Below, one piece after another: positions 1 to 9,584 of a stretch of 64,000 nt of DNA. The position numbers and the translations under genes are program-made. The stretch covers positions 19,643 to 83,642 of the forward strand of contig JAQUIG010000009.1 of the NCBI GenBank assembly GCA_028683435.1, written 5' to 3'. A model generated the notes under the pieces. It made no database searches. It saw only the letters and a list, made by a program, of their open reading frames with translations, and was not told the origin of the DNA. How positions within the stretch are numbered: position 1 is the stretch's first letter; every line of letters begins with the position of its first letter. This DNA comes from Desulfuromonadaceae bacterium (lineage in GTDB: Bacteria; Desulfobacterota; Desulfuromonadia; Geobacterales; Pseudopelobacteraceae).

Positions 1-1
1 G

Positions 2-313
2 GAACTGGATGTGGATTCCGTGCCGATGAACTTTCTTGACCCAGTAGAGGGCACAAAGCTATCTGATGCCTGTTTCCTGACCCCGATGGAATGTCTGAAA
101 ACGATTGCCATATTTCGTCTTATGTTACCTGCAAAAAACATTATTGTGTGTGGCGGGCGAGAAACCAATCTGCGCGAGTTGCAGTCATGGATTTTTCTTG
201 CTGGCACGAGCGGAATGATGACCGGTAATTATCTTACCAAGACGGGGCGGGTGCCGGAAGTTGACCGGCAGATGCTGGCCGATCTGGAATTGACTCTGGA
301 GGTATGTGCGTGA
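2..313 (+). CDS. bioB: Biotin synthase, C-terminal part (cut by window edge)
   Basis: Only the last ~103 residues are present; the frame is open from base 2, so the start lies outside the window. BioB is a radical-SAM enzyme that inserts sulfur into dethiobiotin, the last step of biotin synthesis. The visible part matches the BioB tail: a PMNFLDPVEGT segment, then ECLKTIAIFRLMLP, a conserved GGRE motif and an AGTSGMMTGNYLT segment, which belong to the closing end of the TIM barrel. The radical-SAM cysteines would lie upstream. Its stop overlaps the start region of bioD, so the two are translationally coupled. BioA, the other biotin enzyme here, lies about 19 kb away. Confidence 0.93.
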   Translation, partial: ELDVDSVPMNFLDPVEGTKLSDACFLTPMECLKTIAIFRLMLPAKNIIVCGGRETNLRELQSWIFLAGTSGMMTGNYLTKTGRVPEVDRQMLADLELTLEVCA

Positions 314-1026
314 GTAAAGGCATTTTTGTAACCGGAACCGACACCGGTGTCGGGAAGACGATAGTTGCAGCAACACTGGCCAGACTGCTGCGGATGAATG
401 GTGTCAAGGTCGGCGTGATGAAGCCGGTTACCAGCGGCTGCCGCGAACTTTCCGGCACGCTGGTGTCGGATGATGCGCTGTTGCTCTGCCAGGCGGCGGG
501 GGTTACCGTTTCTGATGATATTGCCCCGTACTGTCTGCGGGAAGCGCTGGCACCCGCTGAAGCAGCCGAGTGTGATGGTGTGCGGATTGATGTTTCTGCG
601 ATAAAAGCGTCATTTAATCGTTTGGCGTCCTCTTGTGACTATATTATTGTAGAAGGGGCGGGAGGATTGATGGTGCCGCTGTCAGGTGGGGTGCTGATCG
701 CCGATTTGGCTCGTGAATTGGCGTTGCCGCTTCTGGTCGTGGCCCGACCGGCATTGGGAACGATCAACCACTCCGTCCTGACCTGCTTTGCCGCACAGCA
801 AATGGGCCTTCAAGTGGCGGGTGTTATAGTAAACGGCATGCCGGAACATCCTGGTTTGGCGGAAAAGGGGGCGCCTCATCAGATCGGCTCGCTCTGTGGT
901 GCACCGATACTGGGGGTGTGGCCGCAGCGTAATGAAGTTGACGAGATGGAGATGGTGGACGAACTGGCTGCGTGGCTTGATGGCCAAGCGGAGACGAGCA
1001 TTGTTCTGCGGGAATTAGGTGTGTGA
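310..1026 (+). CDS. bioD: Dethiobiotin synthetase
   Basis: ATP-dependent carboxylation of 7,8-diaminononanoate to dethiobiotin, the penultimate biotin step. The 238-residue product opens with a P-loop (GTDTGVGKT, residues 9-17) and carries the VEGAGGLMVPL motif near residue 115, both BioD hallmarks. The ORF track starts at ATG 304, but the GGAGG ribosome-binding site ends at 302, only one base from it. The GTG at 310 lies 7 bases away and gives the usual N-terminus MSKGIFVTGTDTG, so I chose 310. The gene overlaps the bioB stop by 4 bases (GTGA), as expected for an operon. Confidence 0.94.
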   Translation: MSKGIFVTGTDTGVGKTIVAATLARLLRMNGVKVGVMKPVTSGCRELSGTLVSDDALLLCQAAGVTVSDDIAPYCLREALAPAEAAECDGVRIDVSAIKASFNRLASSCDYIIVEGAGGLMVPLSGGVLIADLARELALPLLVVARPALGTINHSVLTCFAAQQMGLQVAGVIVNGMPEHPGLAEKGAPHQIGSLCGAPILGVWPQRNEVDEMEMVDELAAWLDGQAETSIVLRELGV

Positions 1027-1138
1027 AATCCCCCCTAGCCCCCCTTTTTTAAAGGGGGGATCTTAACACGCCAGCTTTTTATCATAGGTAGTGTGTCTTA
1101 AAACTTTCCCCTTTAAGAAAGGGGGATTGAGGGGGATT
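1027..1138. repeat. Intergenic inverted repeat with two hairpins
   Basis: Two 28-base arms (1027-1054 and 1111-1138) are inverted copies of each other, identical at about 23 of 28 positions. Each holds C-tract/T-tract against A-tract/G-tract palindromes. The left hairpin has perfect 9-base arms (1039-1047 and 1051-1059) around TTT; the right has 7-base arms (1108-1114 and 1118-1124). The form resembles dispersed REP/MITE-like elements. Between the convergent bioD and sulP genes it may also act as a bidirectional terminator. The right arm forms the final codons of sulP. Confidence 0.7.
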
Positions 1139-2825
1139 GAGTGTCCCGTTCAAAATCTTCGACGATATCCGCAAGCGCCGTATGCCGGCTGACCCCGCCT
1201 AATGATTCACTGATACCGGTTGCACGCAGGATCTCACGCACTTCTGCATGCGCTTCCGCCACTTTAAGCCGAATCCCTTCCCGTTCAAGTTCCTCTTCAA
1301 GGTGCTGCAGCATTATGGCGCCAGCCGCATCGATATAAGGTGATGTCGAAAGGTCACATACTGCAAGCCTGACCGGCGTGCTCTCGTGGTGAATTCCCTC
1401 AAGTACGGTTGAATAGATCGTATCAACGTTGAAATAGAGGAGGGGCGCCTCGACCCGGAACAGAAACAGCCCGGGGAATCGTTCATTGTGGGTATGACGG
1501 GCCGAATCACTGAATCTGTTGCTGCCGGGGATTCTGCCGAGCATGGAAACATGCGGTTTAGCCATCATCCGGAGCAGGAAAAGTATAGAAGCGATTGCTG
1601 AAACCGTTACCCCCTTCAAAATTCCGAGCAGCAGCACCCCCACAAATGCGACCAAGGCAACGTTGAACTCAAGCCGGCTTATCTGCCGCAAGCGCTTAAA
1701 ATCATCGATCTTTACAAAACCGGCAACAGCCACGATAATTATGGCGGCCAGCACTGCTTCCGGAAGGTTACGGAGCATTCCGGTCAGGAAAAAGAGCACC
1801 ATTACAAGTGTCATAGATGCAAAAATCAGCGACAGGGGGGTCCTTGCGCCGGCCTTTTCATTAACTGCCGATTGCGATAGTCCCCCTGCAACCGGGTATC
1901 CGTGTCCGAGCGCCGCCATTAGATTTGCGGCCCCCAAACCAAGGAGCTCCTGGCGCGGATCAACTGTGTAGTGGTGTGTCGAGGCAAACGCGCGCGCCGC
2001 GGCGATGCTCTCGACGTAGGAGAGCAGAAAACAGGCAAAAGCCAGTTCAAGCAAGCCTTCGAACTGTTCAGTACGAAAGGAAGGGAACTCAAGGGAGGGT
2101 AATCCTGGCGGAATGAGTCCCACTACTCTGACGCCTTGTTCAGCTAGCCCGAAAGTTGAGATGATGCCGGTTGAAATTATCACAATCGCCAGTGCCACCG
2201 GTCGCCCCGGCAGCAGCCTGTCTCCGGCAATCAGCAGCAGGAGTGAACCACCCCCGATGGTAATAACCACTACGTTTGGATTGCCCAGTTGTGGCAGGAT
2301 GACGATCAGCCGCTCAAAAAAATTGTCGCCGCCTCCGGCTACCCCGAGTAGTTTGGGCAGTTGCATAGAGGCGATGCTTAATGCCGCTCCGGCTTTAAAC
2401 CCCAGCAAGATGGATTCCGAAATGAAATTGACGAATGAACTGAGGCGCATGATCCATGCGAGAAGGCAGAAAACCGACACCATGAAGGCGGTGGTGGCGG
2501 CAATGGCAGCATAATTGGAAGGATCGCCAGCCGCCATAGTGCCGACTACGCTGGCCACCATGACGGAAATGGCCGCCGTAGGGCCGATTGACAGATGACG
2601 GGACGATGCAAAGAGTGCGTAGGCGATGCCGCTGAATATGTAACAGTAGAGCCCCGCTTGTGGAGTCAGTCCGGCCAGTGTGGCATATGCCATCGCCACT
2701 GGCACGGCATACGCCGCAAGAGTGACTCCTGCAATCAGGTCCGGCCAGAGCCAGGCGGATTGGTAGCGGGGCAGCCAGTCAATAATCGGAATCAGTTGTG
2801 TCAGCCATCGGAGAGAACTCTTCAT
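1113..2825 (-). CDS. SulP-family anion transporter (sulfate permease type)
   Basis: A 570-residue inner-membrane transporter of the SulP/SLC26 family, which moves sulfate, bicarbonate or other anions. The N-terminal ~420 residues are hydrophobic with the family pattern: a DLIAGVTLAAYAVPVAMAYATLAG opening and the SIGPTAAISVMVAS segment. A cytoplasmic STAS domain follows (about 440-550, including the LAVCDLSTSPYIDAAGA stretch). The start at 2825 is preceded by an AGGGA ribosome-binding site. The last residues (QSPSIPLS) come from the adjoining inverted repeat, so the ancestral stop may have been displaced. The substrate cannot be read from sequence; the neighbouring sulfhydrylase gene fits a sulfur role only loosely. 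Confidence 0.88.
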   Translation of the reverse strand: MKSSLRWLTQLIPIIDWLPRYQSAWLWPDLIAGVTLAAYAVPVAMAYATLAGLTPQAGLYCYIFSGIAYALFASSRHLSIGPTAAISVMVASVVGTMAAGDPSNYAAIAATTAFMVSVFCLLAWIMRLSSFVNFISESILLGFKAGAALSIASMQLPKLLGVAGGGDNFFERLIVILPQLGNPNVVVITIGGGSLLLLIAGDRLLPGRPVALAIVIISTGIISTFGLAEQGVRVVGLIPPGLPSLEFPSFRTEQFEGLLELAFACFLLSYVESIAAARAFASTHHYTVDPRQELLGLGAANLMAALGHGYPVAGGLSQSAVNEKAGARTPLSLIFASMTLVMVLFFLTGMLRNLPEAVLAAIIIVAVAGFVKIDDFKRLRQISRLEFNVALVAFVGVLLLGILKGVTVSAIASILFLLRMMAKPHVSMLGRIPGSNRFSDSARHTHNERFPGLFLFRVEAPLLYFNVDTIYSTVLEGIHHESTPVRLAVCDLSTSPYIDAAGAIMLQHLEEELEREGIRLKVAEAHAEVREILRATGISESLGGVSRHTALADIVEDFERDTQSPSIPLS

Positions 2826-2974
2826 GGTCCCTGGCCTATCATCGTTTAAGGGTGTTAGTCAATGGCAGAGTACTGTCGGGGATGCTTGAAGTGTGAAGCG
2901 CTGCTGCTTCGAACAGGTAATGGAATGATCTTGACTCCTTTACGTGCAAATAGTAATGTTTAGAGCAAATATAG

Positions 2975-4282
<1,308 letters not shown>

Positions 4283-4419
4283 GAGACTCTTTTTTTTGCG
4301 TATGTATGGGTAATCCTTGTGGTTACTCATTATTTTGTGTAGTATCCCAGAAAATGTCATGAAGCTTATATCTGTTATTAAAAATTAGGATTATATTCCG
4401 ATCAGAGGAGTTGTTAAAA

Positions 4420-4788
4420 ATGTATGTTCTGACGATCCGTACAAGTTTTGCTGCTGCACATAACCTGATGAATTATCAGGGGGATTGTGAAAATTTGCAT
4501 GGGCATAATTGGAAAGTCGAGGTGGCGGTCACGGCCAGAGAACTGGACAAGGCGGGGCTGGGTATAGATTTCAAGGTTCTGAAGCGTGAAGCGGGCGCGA
4601 TAATAAACGAACTGGACCATAAATATCTTAATGATAATCCAGCATTCCACGATATTTCCCCTTCATCGGAACATATTTCAAAATATCTGTACCAGCGTAT
4701 CTCCGAGCGGATGAATAACGACAATATCAAAGTGGATTCAATCACCGTCTGGGAGTCTGACAACGCATCTGCACGTTATTATGAGTGA
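4420..4788 (+). CDS. queD: 6-carboxytetrahydropterin synthase (QueD)
   Basis: Makes 6-carboxy-5,6,7,8-tetrahydropterin from dihydroneopterin triphosphate, the second step of queuosine precursor synthesis. The 122-residue protein has the zinc ligands His14, His27 and His29 in AAHNL and LHGHNW, the catalytic Cys23 and the ELDHKYLND segment. The ORF track opens at TTG 4411, but AGAGGAG (4404-4410) sits 9 bases before ATG 4420, which gives the normal QueD N-terminus MYVLTIRTSFAAAH. It overlaps queE by 8 bases. No convincing preQ1 riboswitch was seen upstream. Confidence 0.93.
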   Translation: MYVLTIRTSFAAAHNLMNYQGDCENLHGHNWKVEVAVTARELDKAGLGIDFKVLKREAGAIINELDHKYLNDNPAFHDISPSSEHISKYLYQRISERMNNDNIKVDSITVWESDNASARYYE

Positions 4789-5530
4789 TCAGGTATTTAT
4801 CAGTGAAATATTTTCGTCCATTCAGGGCGAAGGGATGCTGGCCGGGCGCAGACAGATCTTTGTGCGTCTGATGGAATGTAATCTTGACTGTCGCTATTGC
4901 GACACCAATTTTGAAAAATCGGATAGTGGTCGTCTGGAATCGAAACCGGGCTCTGGTCTCTTTGTTGATCTGCCGCAACCTTTTCCGTTGCATGGATTAT
5001 CCGCCATTTTTGACGATTGGAAATCGCAGCTGCCGGGGGCGCACCATTCGGTAAGTTTTACAGGTGGAGAGCCGCTTCTTTACGCGGATGCCCTTGCGGA
5101 GTGGTTTCCTGAAATCAGAAAATCTCTTCCAATCCATCTTGAAACAAACGGCACCATGCACTTGGCCCTCCGGCGGGTAAAACAGCATGTTGATTATATC
5201 AGCATGGATATGAAACTTCCTTCTACAGCCGGATGTGCGGAGCGGTTGTGGGATCTGCATGCTCTTTTCCTGAGCGAGGCGCAAGGAAGTAACGTCTCCG
5301 TCAAAGCGGTGGTGGGAGAGTTGACATCAGCGGTTGAAATCGGGCAGTTGTGCGATGTGATATCTTCCGTTAACGCGTCCACGCCGCTCTTCCTGCAACC
5401 GTTGTCGCTGCAAGATGGAAGTATCGGCATCACCGCAGCACACATTCTCCGTCTTCAGGAACAGGCATCGTCCCGTCTGCCGGATGTACGGGTAATCCCC
5501 CAGATGCACAAGTTACTGGGTGCGCTTTGA
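4781..5530 (+). CDS. queE: 7-carboxy-7-deazaguanine synthase
   Basis: Radical-SAM enzyme that contracts carboxytetrahydropterin to 7-carboxy-7-deazaguanine for queuosine. The 249-residue product has the opening ISEIFSSIQGEG and the Cys cluster CNLDCRYC (Cx3Cx2C, residues 33-40) that holds the 4Fe-4S cluster, then the SFTGGEPLLY motif near residue 90. This cysteine spacing is a recognised radical-SAM form. It overlaps queD, whose product supplies its substrate, so the two are coupled. queC and queF are not in this window. Confidence 0.94.
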   Translation: MSDQVFISEIFSSIQGEGMLAGRRQIFVRLMECNLDCRYCDTNFEKSDSGRLESKPGSGLFVDLPQPFPLHGLSAIFDDWKSQLPGAHHSVSFTGGEPLLYADALAEWFPEIRKSLPIHLETNGTMHLALRRVKQHVDYISMDMKLPSTAGCAERLWDLHALFLSEAQGSNVSVKAVVGELTSAVEIGQLCDVISSVNASTPLFLQPLSLQDGSIGITAAHILRLQEQASSRLPDVRVIPQMHKLLGAL

Positions 5531-5907
5531 TGGTTGAAACGATTACGCTCGATTCAGCTCTCCATATTATGTTGCTGGATCAAACCCGGCACTATTTTGG
5601 CGGCTACTTCCATGTTAAAGTGCTTGCCTGTTGTGATATCCCTCTGCAGCAGAGCTATTTTGAAAACGATGCTGAATACCGCTGTGCGGTTGCCAAAATG
5701 GGGACGTCCGTCAGATTCGAACGGATACTTGAAAAAATGGCCGTTCCCGAATCCGGAATAGAATCAGTTCGCAGCCTGTTGATACAGGCCTTTCACGAGA
5801 CTGCCAAAGTTTATCTGTCAACGGCAGATTTTGCTCCCCGCTTTGTCCGGAGCGAGTATCATAAACGTGTGAAAAAAACCTCTCAAATTCGAAACCCAAG
5901 AGCGTAA
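5530..5907 (+). CDS. Conserved-looking hypothetical protein downstream of queE
   Basis: I do not recognise this family. The 125-residue protein starts at ATG 5530, sharing one base with the queE stop (TGATG), so it is probably translated by coupling. It has no signal peptide or membrane segment, contains a CC pair near residue 34, and ends in a basic tail (KRVKKTSQIRNPRA). A 1-base gap separates it from the rRNA methyltransferase. Its place between queE and an RNA methyltransferase suggests, without proving, a link to RNA modification. The ORF track's TTG 5527 start adds only one residue. Confidence 0.7.
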   Translation: MVETITLDSALHIMLLDQTRHYFGGYFHVKVLACCDIPLQQSYFENDAEYRCAVAKMGTSVRFERILEKMAVPESGIESVRSLLIQAFHETAKVYLSTADFAPRFVRSEYHKRVKKTSQIRNPRA

Positions 5908-5908
5908 T

Positions 5909-7222
5909 GTGTCATTACCTGTCGCACATATTGATAAACTCGCCTTTGGTGGCAATGGTGTTTGCCGGATTGACGGCAAAGTCTGTTTTGTACCCTTCAG
6001 TTGCCCTGGTGATGAACTCTCTCTCCGGATCACAGCCGATAAAAAATCGTACTGCACGGCTTCAATCGCTTCTATTATAACCCCTTCTCCTTCGAGAACC
6101 GCTCCAGAATGTTCACTATTTAGCGCATGTGGAGGCTGCAGCTGGCAACATATCAGCTATCCTGTCCAGCTTCAGCAGAAACGGCAAATCCTGGCAGAAG
6201 CGCTCTGGAGGGGGGGGAGCGTCCCGGCAGATATGATCGATGATGTTGTGCCCGCGCCTCATCAATACGGCTACCGGAATCGCCTTCAGTTCAAGGTTTC
6301 TGCCCGTAATGGAAATCTTCGTATCGGCTTTTACCGGCAGGGCTCACACCAGGTAGAGGATGCAGCCTGCGGCTGTCCAATAGCTGCGCCCGTGATCAAT
6401 CAGGTGCTGGGTTGTTGCAGAGCTGTACTTCACTCGTATCCTGATGTTCAGTCGGTCTCTCAGATCAGTATTGATGCCGGTGACAACGGAGTGGTTGTCA
6501 TCATACGCCAGAGCGGAACCGTTACTTCAAAGAAAAGAGAGTATTTTATTGATCGCTCCGGCGATTTTGGACCGTGCACGGGACTTTTTCTTAAAACCGA
6601 TAATCATTCGGACTGTGAAAAACTATGGGGGAGCGATCATATATCCTATCGCATGAACCGGGCTGACCCCAATCAAATGCCGCTGGAGCTGACCTACCCC
6701 CCCGGCGGGTTTGCTCAGGTGCACCAGCTGCAGAATGTTGCCATGCTGTCTGTCATCAGGCGGCTTGGTGCGTTTACAACGGTTGAAGATCTCCTCGATC
6801 TGTATTGCGGTAACGGTAATTTTTCGCTTCCTCTGGCAGCTGAAGTTGCCTCTGTGTTCGGAATCGAGGGGAATGCGGATTCAATACGGGCTGCGGAGAA
6901 GAACCAGAAACTCAACAACGTTGCAAATGCCCGTTTTATTTGTGATGATGTCACCGCCGGCGTACTTTGTCTTGCAGACGAGGGGCGACGATTTGATGCG
7001 GTCCTGCTTGATCCGCCACGCTCCGGCGCTGCAGATGCGATATCAGGTATTGTTCGTCTGCAGCCGGATAAGATTATTTATGTTTCGTGCGATCCGAGCA
7101 CACTTGCGCGGGATTGCGGGTTGCTGGGCGGTTACGGATACACTGTTGTCAAGACTGTCCCGATTGATATGTTCCCCCAAACCTACCACCTTGAAAGTGT
7201 AACATTGCTCCGCAGATCATAG
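5909..7222 (+). CDS. rlmD: TrmA/RumA-family RNA (uracil-5-)-methyltransferase
   Basis: SAM-dependent C5 methylation of uridine, probably in 23S rRNA. At 437 residues it is close to E. coli RlmD. It has an N-terminal TRAM-like domain (about 1-55), a cysteine set for a 4Fe-4S cluster (CSLFSACGGC near residue 70 plus a later CGC), the SAM motif DLLDLYCGNGNFSLPLA near 295, LLDPPRSGA, and the catalytic cysteine in IYVSCDPSTLARD near 390. The start is GTG. It may act at a different uridine (RlmC or RlmCD type); the family is certain, the target is not. Confidence 0.88.
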   Translation: MSLPVAHIDKLAFGGNGVCRIDGKVCFVPFSCPGDELSLRITADKKSYCTASIASIITPSPSRTAPECSLFSACGGCSWQHISYPVQLQQKRQILAEALWRGGSVPADMIDDVVPAPHQYGYRNRLQFKVSARNGNLRIGFYRQGSHQVEDAACGCPIAAPVINQVLGCCRAVLHSYPDVQSVSQISIDAGDNGVVVIIRQSGTVTSKKREYFIDRSGDFGPCTGLFLKTDNHSDCEKLWGSDHISYRMNRADPNQMPLELTYPPGGFAQVHQLQNVAMLSVIRRLGAFTTVEDLLDLYCGNGNFSLPLAAEVASVFGIEGNADSIRAAEKNQKLNNVANARFICDDVTAGVLCLADEGRRFDAVLLDPPRSGAADAISGIVRLQPDKIIYVSCDPSTLARDCGLLGGYGYTVVKTVPIDMFPQTYHLESVTLLRRS

Positions 7223-7234
7223 AAAGGCTTTGAT

Positions 7235-8257
7235 ATGAATTTTATTAGCCGGTTGTTTTCAAAGTCTCCGTCCGATTTATTGGCCAAGGGTGACAGATAT
7301 ATGGAATCAGACAGCTTCTTTGATGCCAGAACCTGTTATGAGGATGGTTTAAAGCTCTGTTCCTCCATGGAGAATGGCGGCGCTCTGAAGGCTGATTTTG
7401 CCGAGCGGATTGATACGGCCAACCGGAGTTTGGCAGAGCGAAATCTTCATGAAGCGGAGTATGCGTATTCACGTGGCGATGCCGCCAGAGCGATTGATCA
7501 TCTTGAACTTGTAAAAACACTCACCGCTAATCCGGTGTTACTGGAAAAGGCGGAAAGGTTGCTTCTCGATTTTTCGCAGCCAGATAGTGATCATGATGAG
7601 CAGAGTGACATCTCAGCCTGTGCATCGTGTGCCGGTTTTTCAGGGAGCGAATGTGCCGATAACTCTCGTTCGGATGACTCCCTGCCGCCGCTTGAATATT
7701 ATGACCTGCTTATTCAGCAATTGCCGACTGATCAGTATCAACGCTATGCCGGGTTGGGCGATGATTTTGCGTACGCTTACATCGCCGCTAGCCGTGACGA
7801 ACATCATGAAGCGTTAGCCGGTTTTGAAAATTGTTTTGAAACCCTGCCGCATGACATCTACTGGTACGAAAAAGGGAAAGTACTGCACCGGCTTGGAAAT
7901 GATCATGAGGCAGAATTGCATCTGCGTAAGGCGATTCAGTTGAACAGCACCAATCCGCTTGCCTGGATTACTCTGGCGCTTGTACTGCGGGAGAGTAATC
8001 GTTTTCAGGATTCCCTGACAGCAATCGAGACGATGGTTGCAGAGCGGATAATGCCCGAACAGGCATTATTGCTGCGTGCCGATATTTTTGAGGCGACCGG
8101 AGATCATGAAGGGGCGGTGAATCAGTACATCGAGTTGCTGCAGACATCGTATGCACATGCTGCTGCCGAAAAGCTGTATGAAGTTCTTATTGAAATTGGT
8201 CGCCAGAGTGATGCCGCCGTCATTTTAAAAAAATACTTGAATAAATCCTGTCATTAA
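7235..8257 (+). CDS. TPR-repeat protein
   Basis: A 340-residue soluble protein with helical repeats. The N-terminus (RLFSKSPSDLLAKGDRYMESDSFFDARTCYEDGL) looks like a first TPR. A low-complexity acidic/serine linker follows (about 115-150). A second repeat block (about 165-335) contains TPR-like units such as HEAELHLRKAIQLNSTNPLAWITLALVLRE. No signal peptide or enzyme motif is seen. It follows rlmD by 12 bases and precedes an IHF-like gene by about 50. TPRs mediate protein contacts; the partner is unknown. Confidence 0.8.
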   Translation: MNFISRLFSKSPSDLLAKGDRYMESDSFFDARTCYEDGLKLCSSMENGGALKADFAERIDTANRSLAERNLHEAEYAYSRGDAARAIDHLELVKTLTANPVLLEKAERLLLDFSQPDSDHDEQSDISACASCAGFSGSECADNSRSDDSLPPLEYYDLLIQQLPTDQYQRYAGLGDDFAYAYIAASRDEHHEALAGFENCFETLPHDIYWYEKGKVLHRLGNDHEAELHLRKAIQLNSTNPLAWITLALVLRESNRFQDSLTAIETMVAERIMPEQALLLRADIFEATGDHEGAVNQYIELLQTSYAHAAAEKLYEVLIEIGRQSDAAVILKKYLNKSCH

Positions 8258-8309
8258 GGTTATCCATTGTTTTATTTTCAGGCGGTACATCTAGAATCAT
8301 GGGGGGGAT

Positions 8310-8585
8310 ATGAATAAATCAGAGCTTATTGAGCAGTTGGCAGTGAAAAAGGATTTACCGATCAAGCGGGCGGAAGAGCTTGTTAATCTGGTTTTTTCTT
8401 CTATGGGCGAAGCGATGGTACAGGGTGAACGTATTGAAATTCGTGGCCTTGGCAGCTTTGTTATCAAAGAGTACGGGACGTATACGGGCCGGAATCCAAA
8501 AACAGGTGAGCCGATCAAGGTCAGTCCCAAAAAACTTCCTTTTTTCAAGGTTGGCAAAGAATTGAAAGAAATGGTGCTTGGATAA
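8310..8585 (+). CDS. IHF/HU-family DNA-bending protein (IHF-beta-like)
   Basis: A 91-residue nucleoid protein. It has the family N-terminal helices (MNKSELIEQLAVKKDLPIKRAEELVNLVF), the beta-sheet IEIRGLGSFVIKEY and the DNA-contacting arm GRNPKTGEPIKV. The IRGLGSF and KVSPKKLPFFKVGKEL features are closer to IHF-beta than to HU. IHF subunits act as architectural factors in sigma-54 promoter activation and other complexes. The short gap upstream (8258-8309) contains a GGGGGG tract directly before the start that may serve as ribosome-binding site. Confidence 0.92.
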   Translation: MNKSELIEQLAVKKDLPIKRAEELVNLVFSSMGEAMVQGERIEIRGLGSFVIKEYGTYTGRNPKTGEPIKVSPKKLPFFKVGKELKEMVLG

Positions 8586-8612
8586 TCGGCCGCGGTTATC
8601 AAGGAAGCCGTA

Positions 8613-9524
8613 ATGAATGATTATTGTGCCGCCATTGATTTCGGGACCAATACCGCCCGTTTACTTATTGCCATGCGTTCTGCCTCCGGGATTGTTCCTG
8701 TGCGCGTTGAGCGAGAAGTCGTCCGTCTCGGTGGTGGTTTTACCGACCACTGCGGCTTGTCTGCTGAAGCCCAGGAACGGGGTTTGGCCTGCCTGCATAG
8801 ATTCTCGGGCATCATTTCCGACTACGGGGTATGTCAGGTCCAGGCCTCTGCAACAAGTGCGGTACGAGATGCCGTAAATGGGCGAGCGTTCGTTGATAAA
8901 GTATTCGCGGATACCGGCATCAACCTCGTCGTCATCGATGGAAACACGGAAGCGCGTTTAACGCTTAGGGGTGTACTGTCAGGGCTGGATACCGAGCATG
9001 ATAAGCTTGTCGTACTTGATGTAGGGGGGGGGAGTACCGAGTTTACTGTGTCATCTCACGGCTACCCTGTTTTTATTAAAAGCATGCCGATCGGTGTAGT
9101 GCGACTTACAGAAGGTTTTCGGACGCATATCGATATGATTGAACGGGTAAGCTCTGTCATTGATCAGCTTGAAAAAGATCTTTCCTCAGCTGGAATCGTT
9201 GTGTCAGGAGATTCTGAACTGGTAGGGACCGCCGGTACCGCGACAACCATTGCCGCAATCAAGCTGGAGATGGTTGATTACGACTATCGCAAGGTTAATA
9301 ATTATACCGTCAGCAGGGGAGATATCGCTGAAATCTTTCAACGCTTGTCACAGCTCCTCCCCCAGGAACGGCTGTCAATCAAGGGGGTTGAAAAAGGACG
9401 CGAAGATTTAATCATTGCCGGTCTGGTAATTATTACTTCCGTCATGGACCGTTTCGGCTTCAATCGGTTGAAGGTCAGCGATTTCGGGCTGCTGGAAGGA
9501 TTAGCGCTTTCCGGCCGTGAATGA
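8613..9524 (+). CDS. Ppx/GppA-family phosphatase
   Basis: A 303-residue protein of the actin-fold exopolyphosphatase/guanosine pentaphosphatase family, hydrolysing polyphosphate and/or pppGpp. The phosphate-binding loops are visible: CAAIDFGTNTARLLIA at the N-terminus and KLVVLDVGGGSTEFTV near residue 130-145. It lacks the C-terminal HD-like extension of E. coli Ppx, as many short family members do. AAGGAAG precedes ATG 8613. It follows the IHF-like gene by 27 bases. Which substrate it prefers cannot be told from sequence. Confidence 0.9.
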   Translation: MNDYCAAIDFGTNTARLLIAMRSASGIVPVRVEREVVRLGGGFTDHCGLSAEAQERGLACLHRFSGIISDYGVCQVQASATSAVRDAVNGRAFVDKVFADTGINLVVIDGNTEARLTLRGVLSGLDTEHDKLVVLDVGGGSTEFTVSSHGYPVFIKSMPIGVVRLTEGFRTHIDMIERVSSVIDQLEKDLSSAGIVVSGDSELVGTAGTATTIAAIKLEMVDYDYRKVNNYTVSRGDIAEIFQRLSQLLPQERLSIKGVEKGREDLIIAGLVIITSVMDRFGFNRLKVSDFGLLEGLALSGRE

Positions 9525-9584
9525 AGCCGGTGTCAGGCACTTTTAGTCTTGCTTTTAAATAAATAGACGTACATCGGGGGCAAG

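Noticed and set aside
4283-4419. Possible preQ1 riboswitch upstream of queD
   Set aside because: I could not find the short hairpin with the conserved C/A-rich tail and overlapping ribosome-binding site; the region only shows a weak imperfect hairpin.
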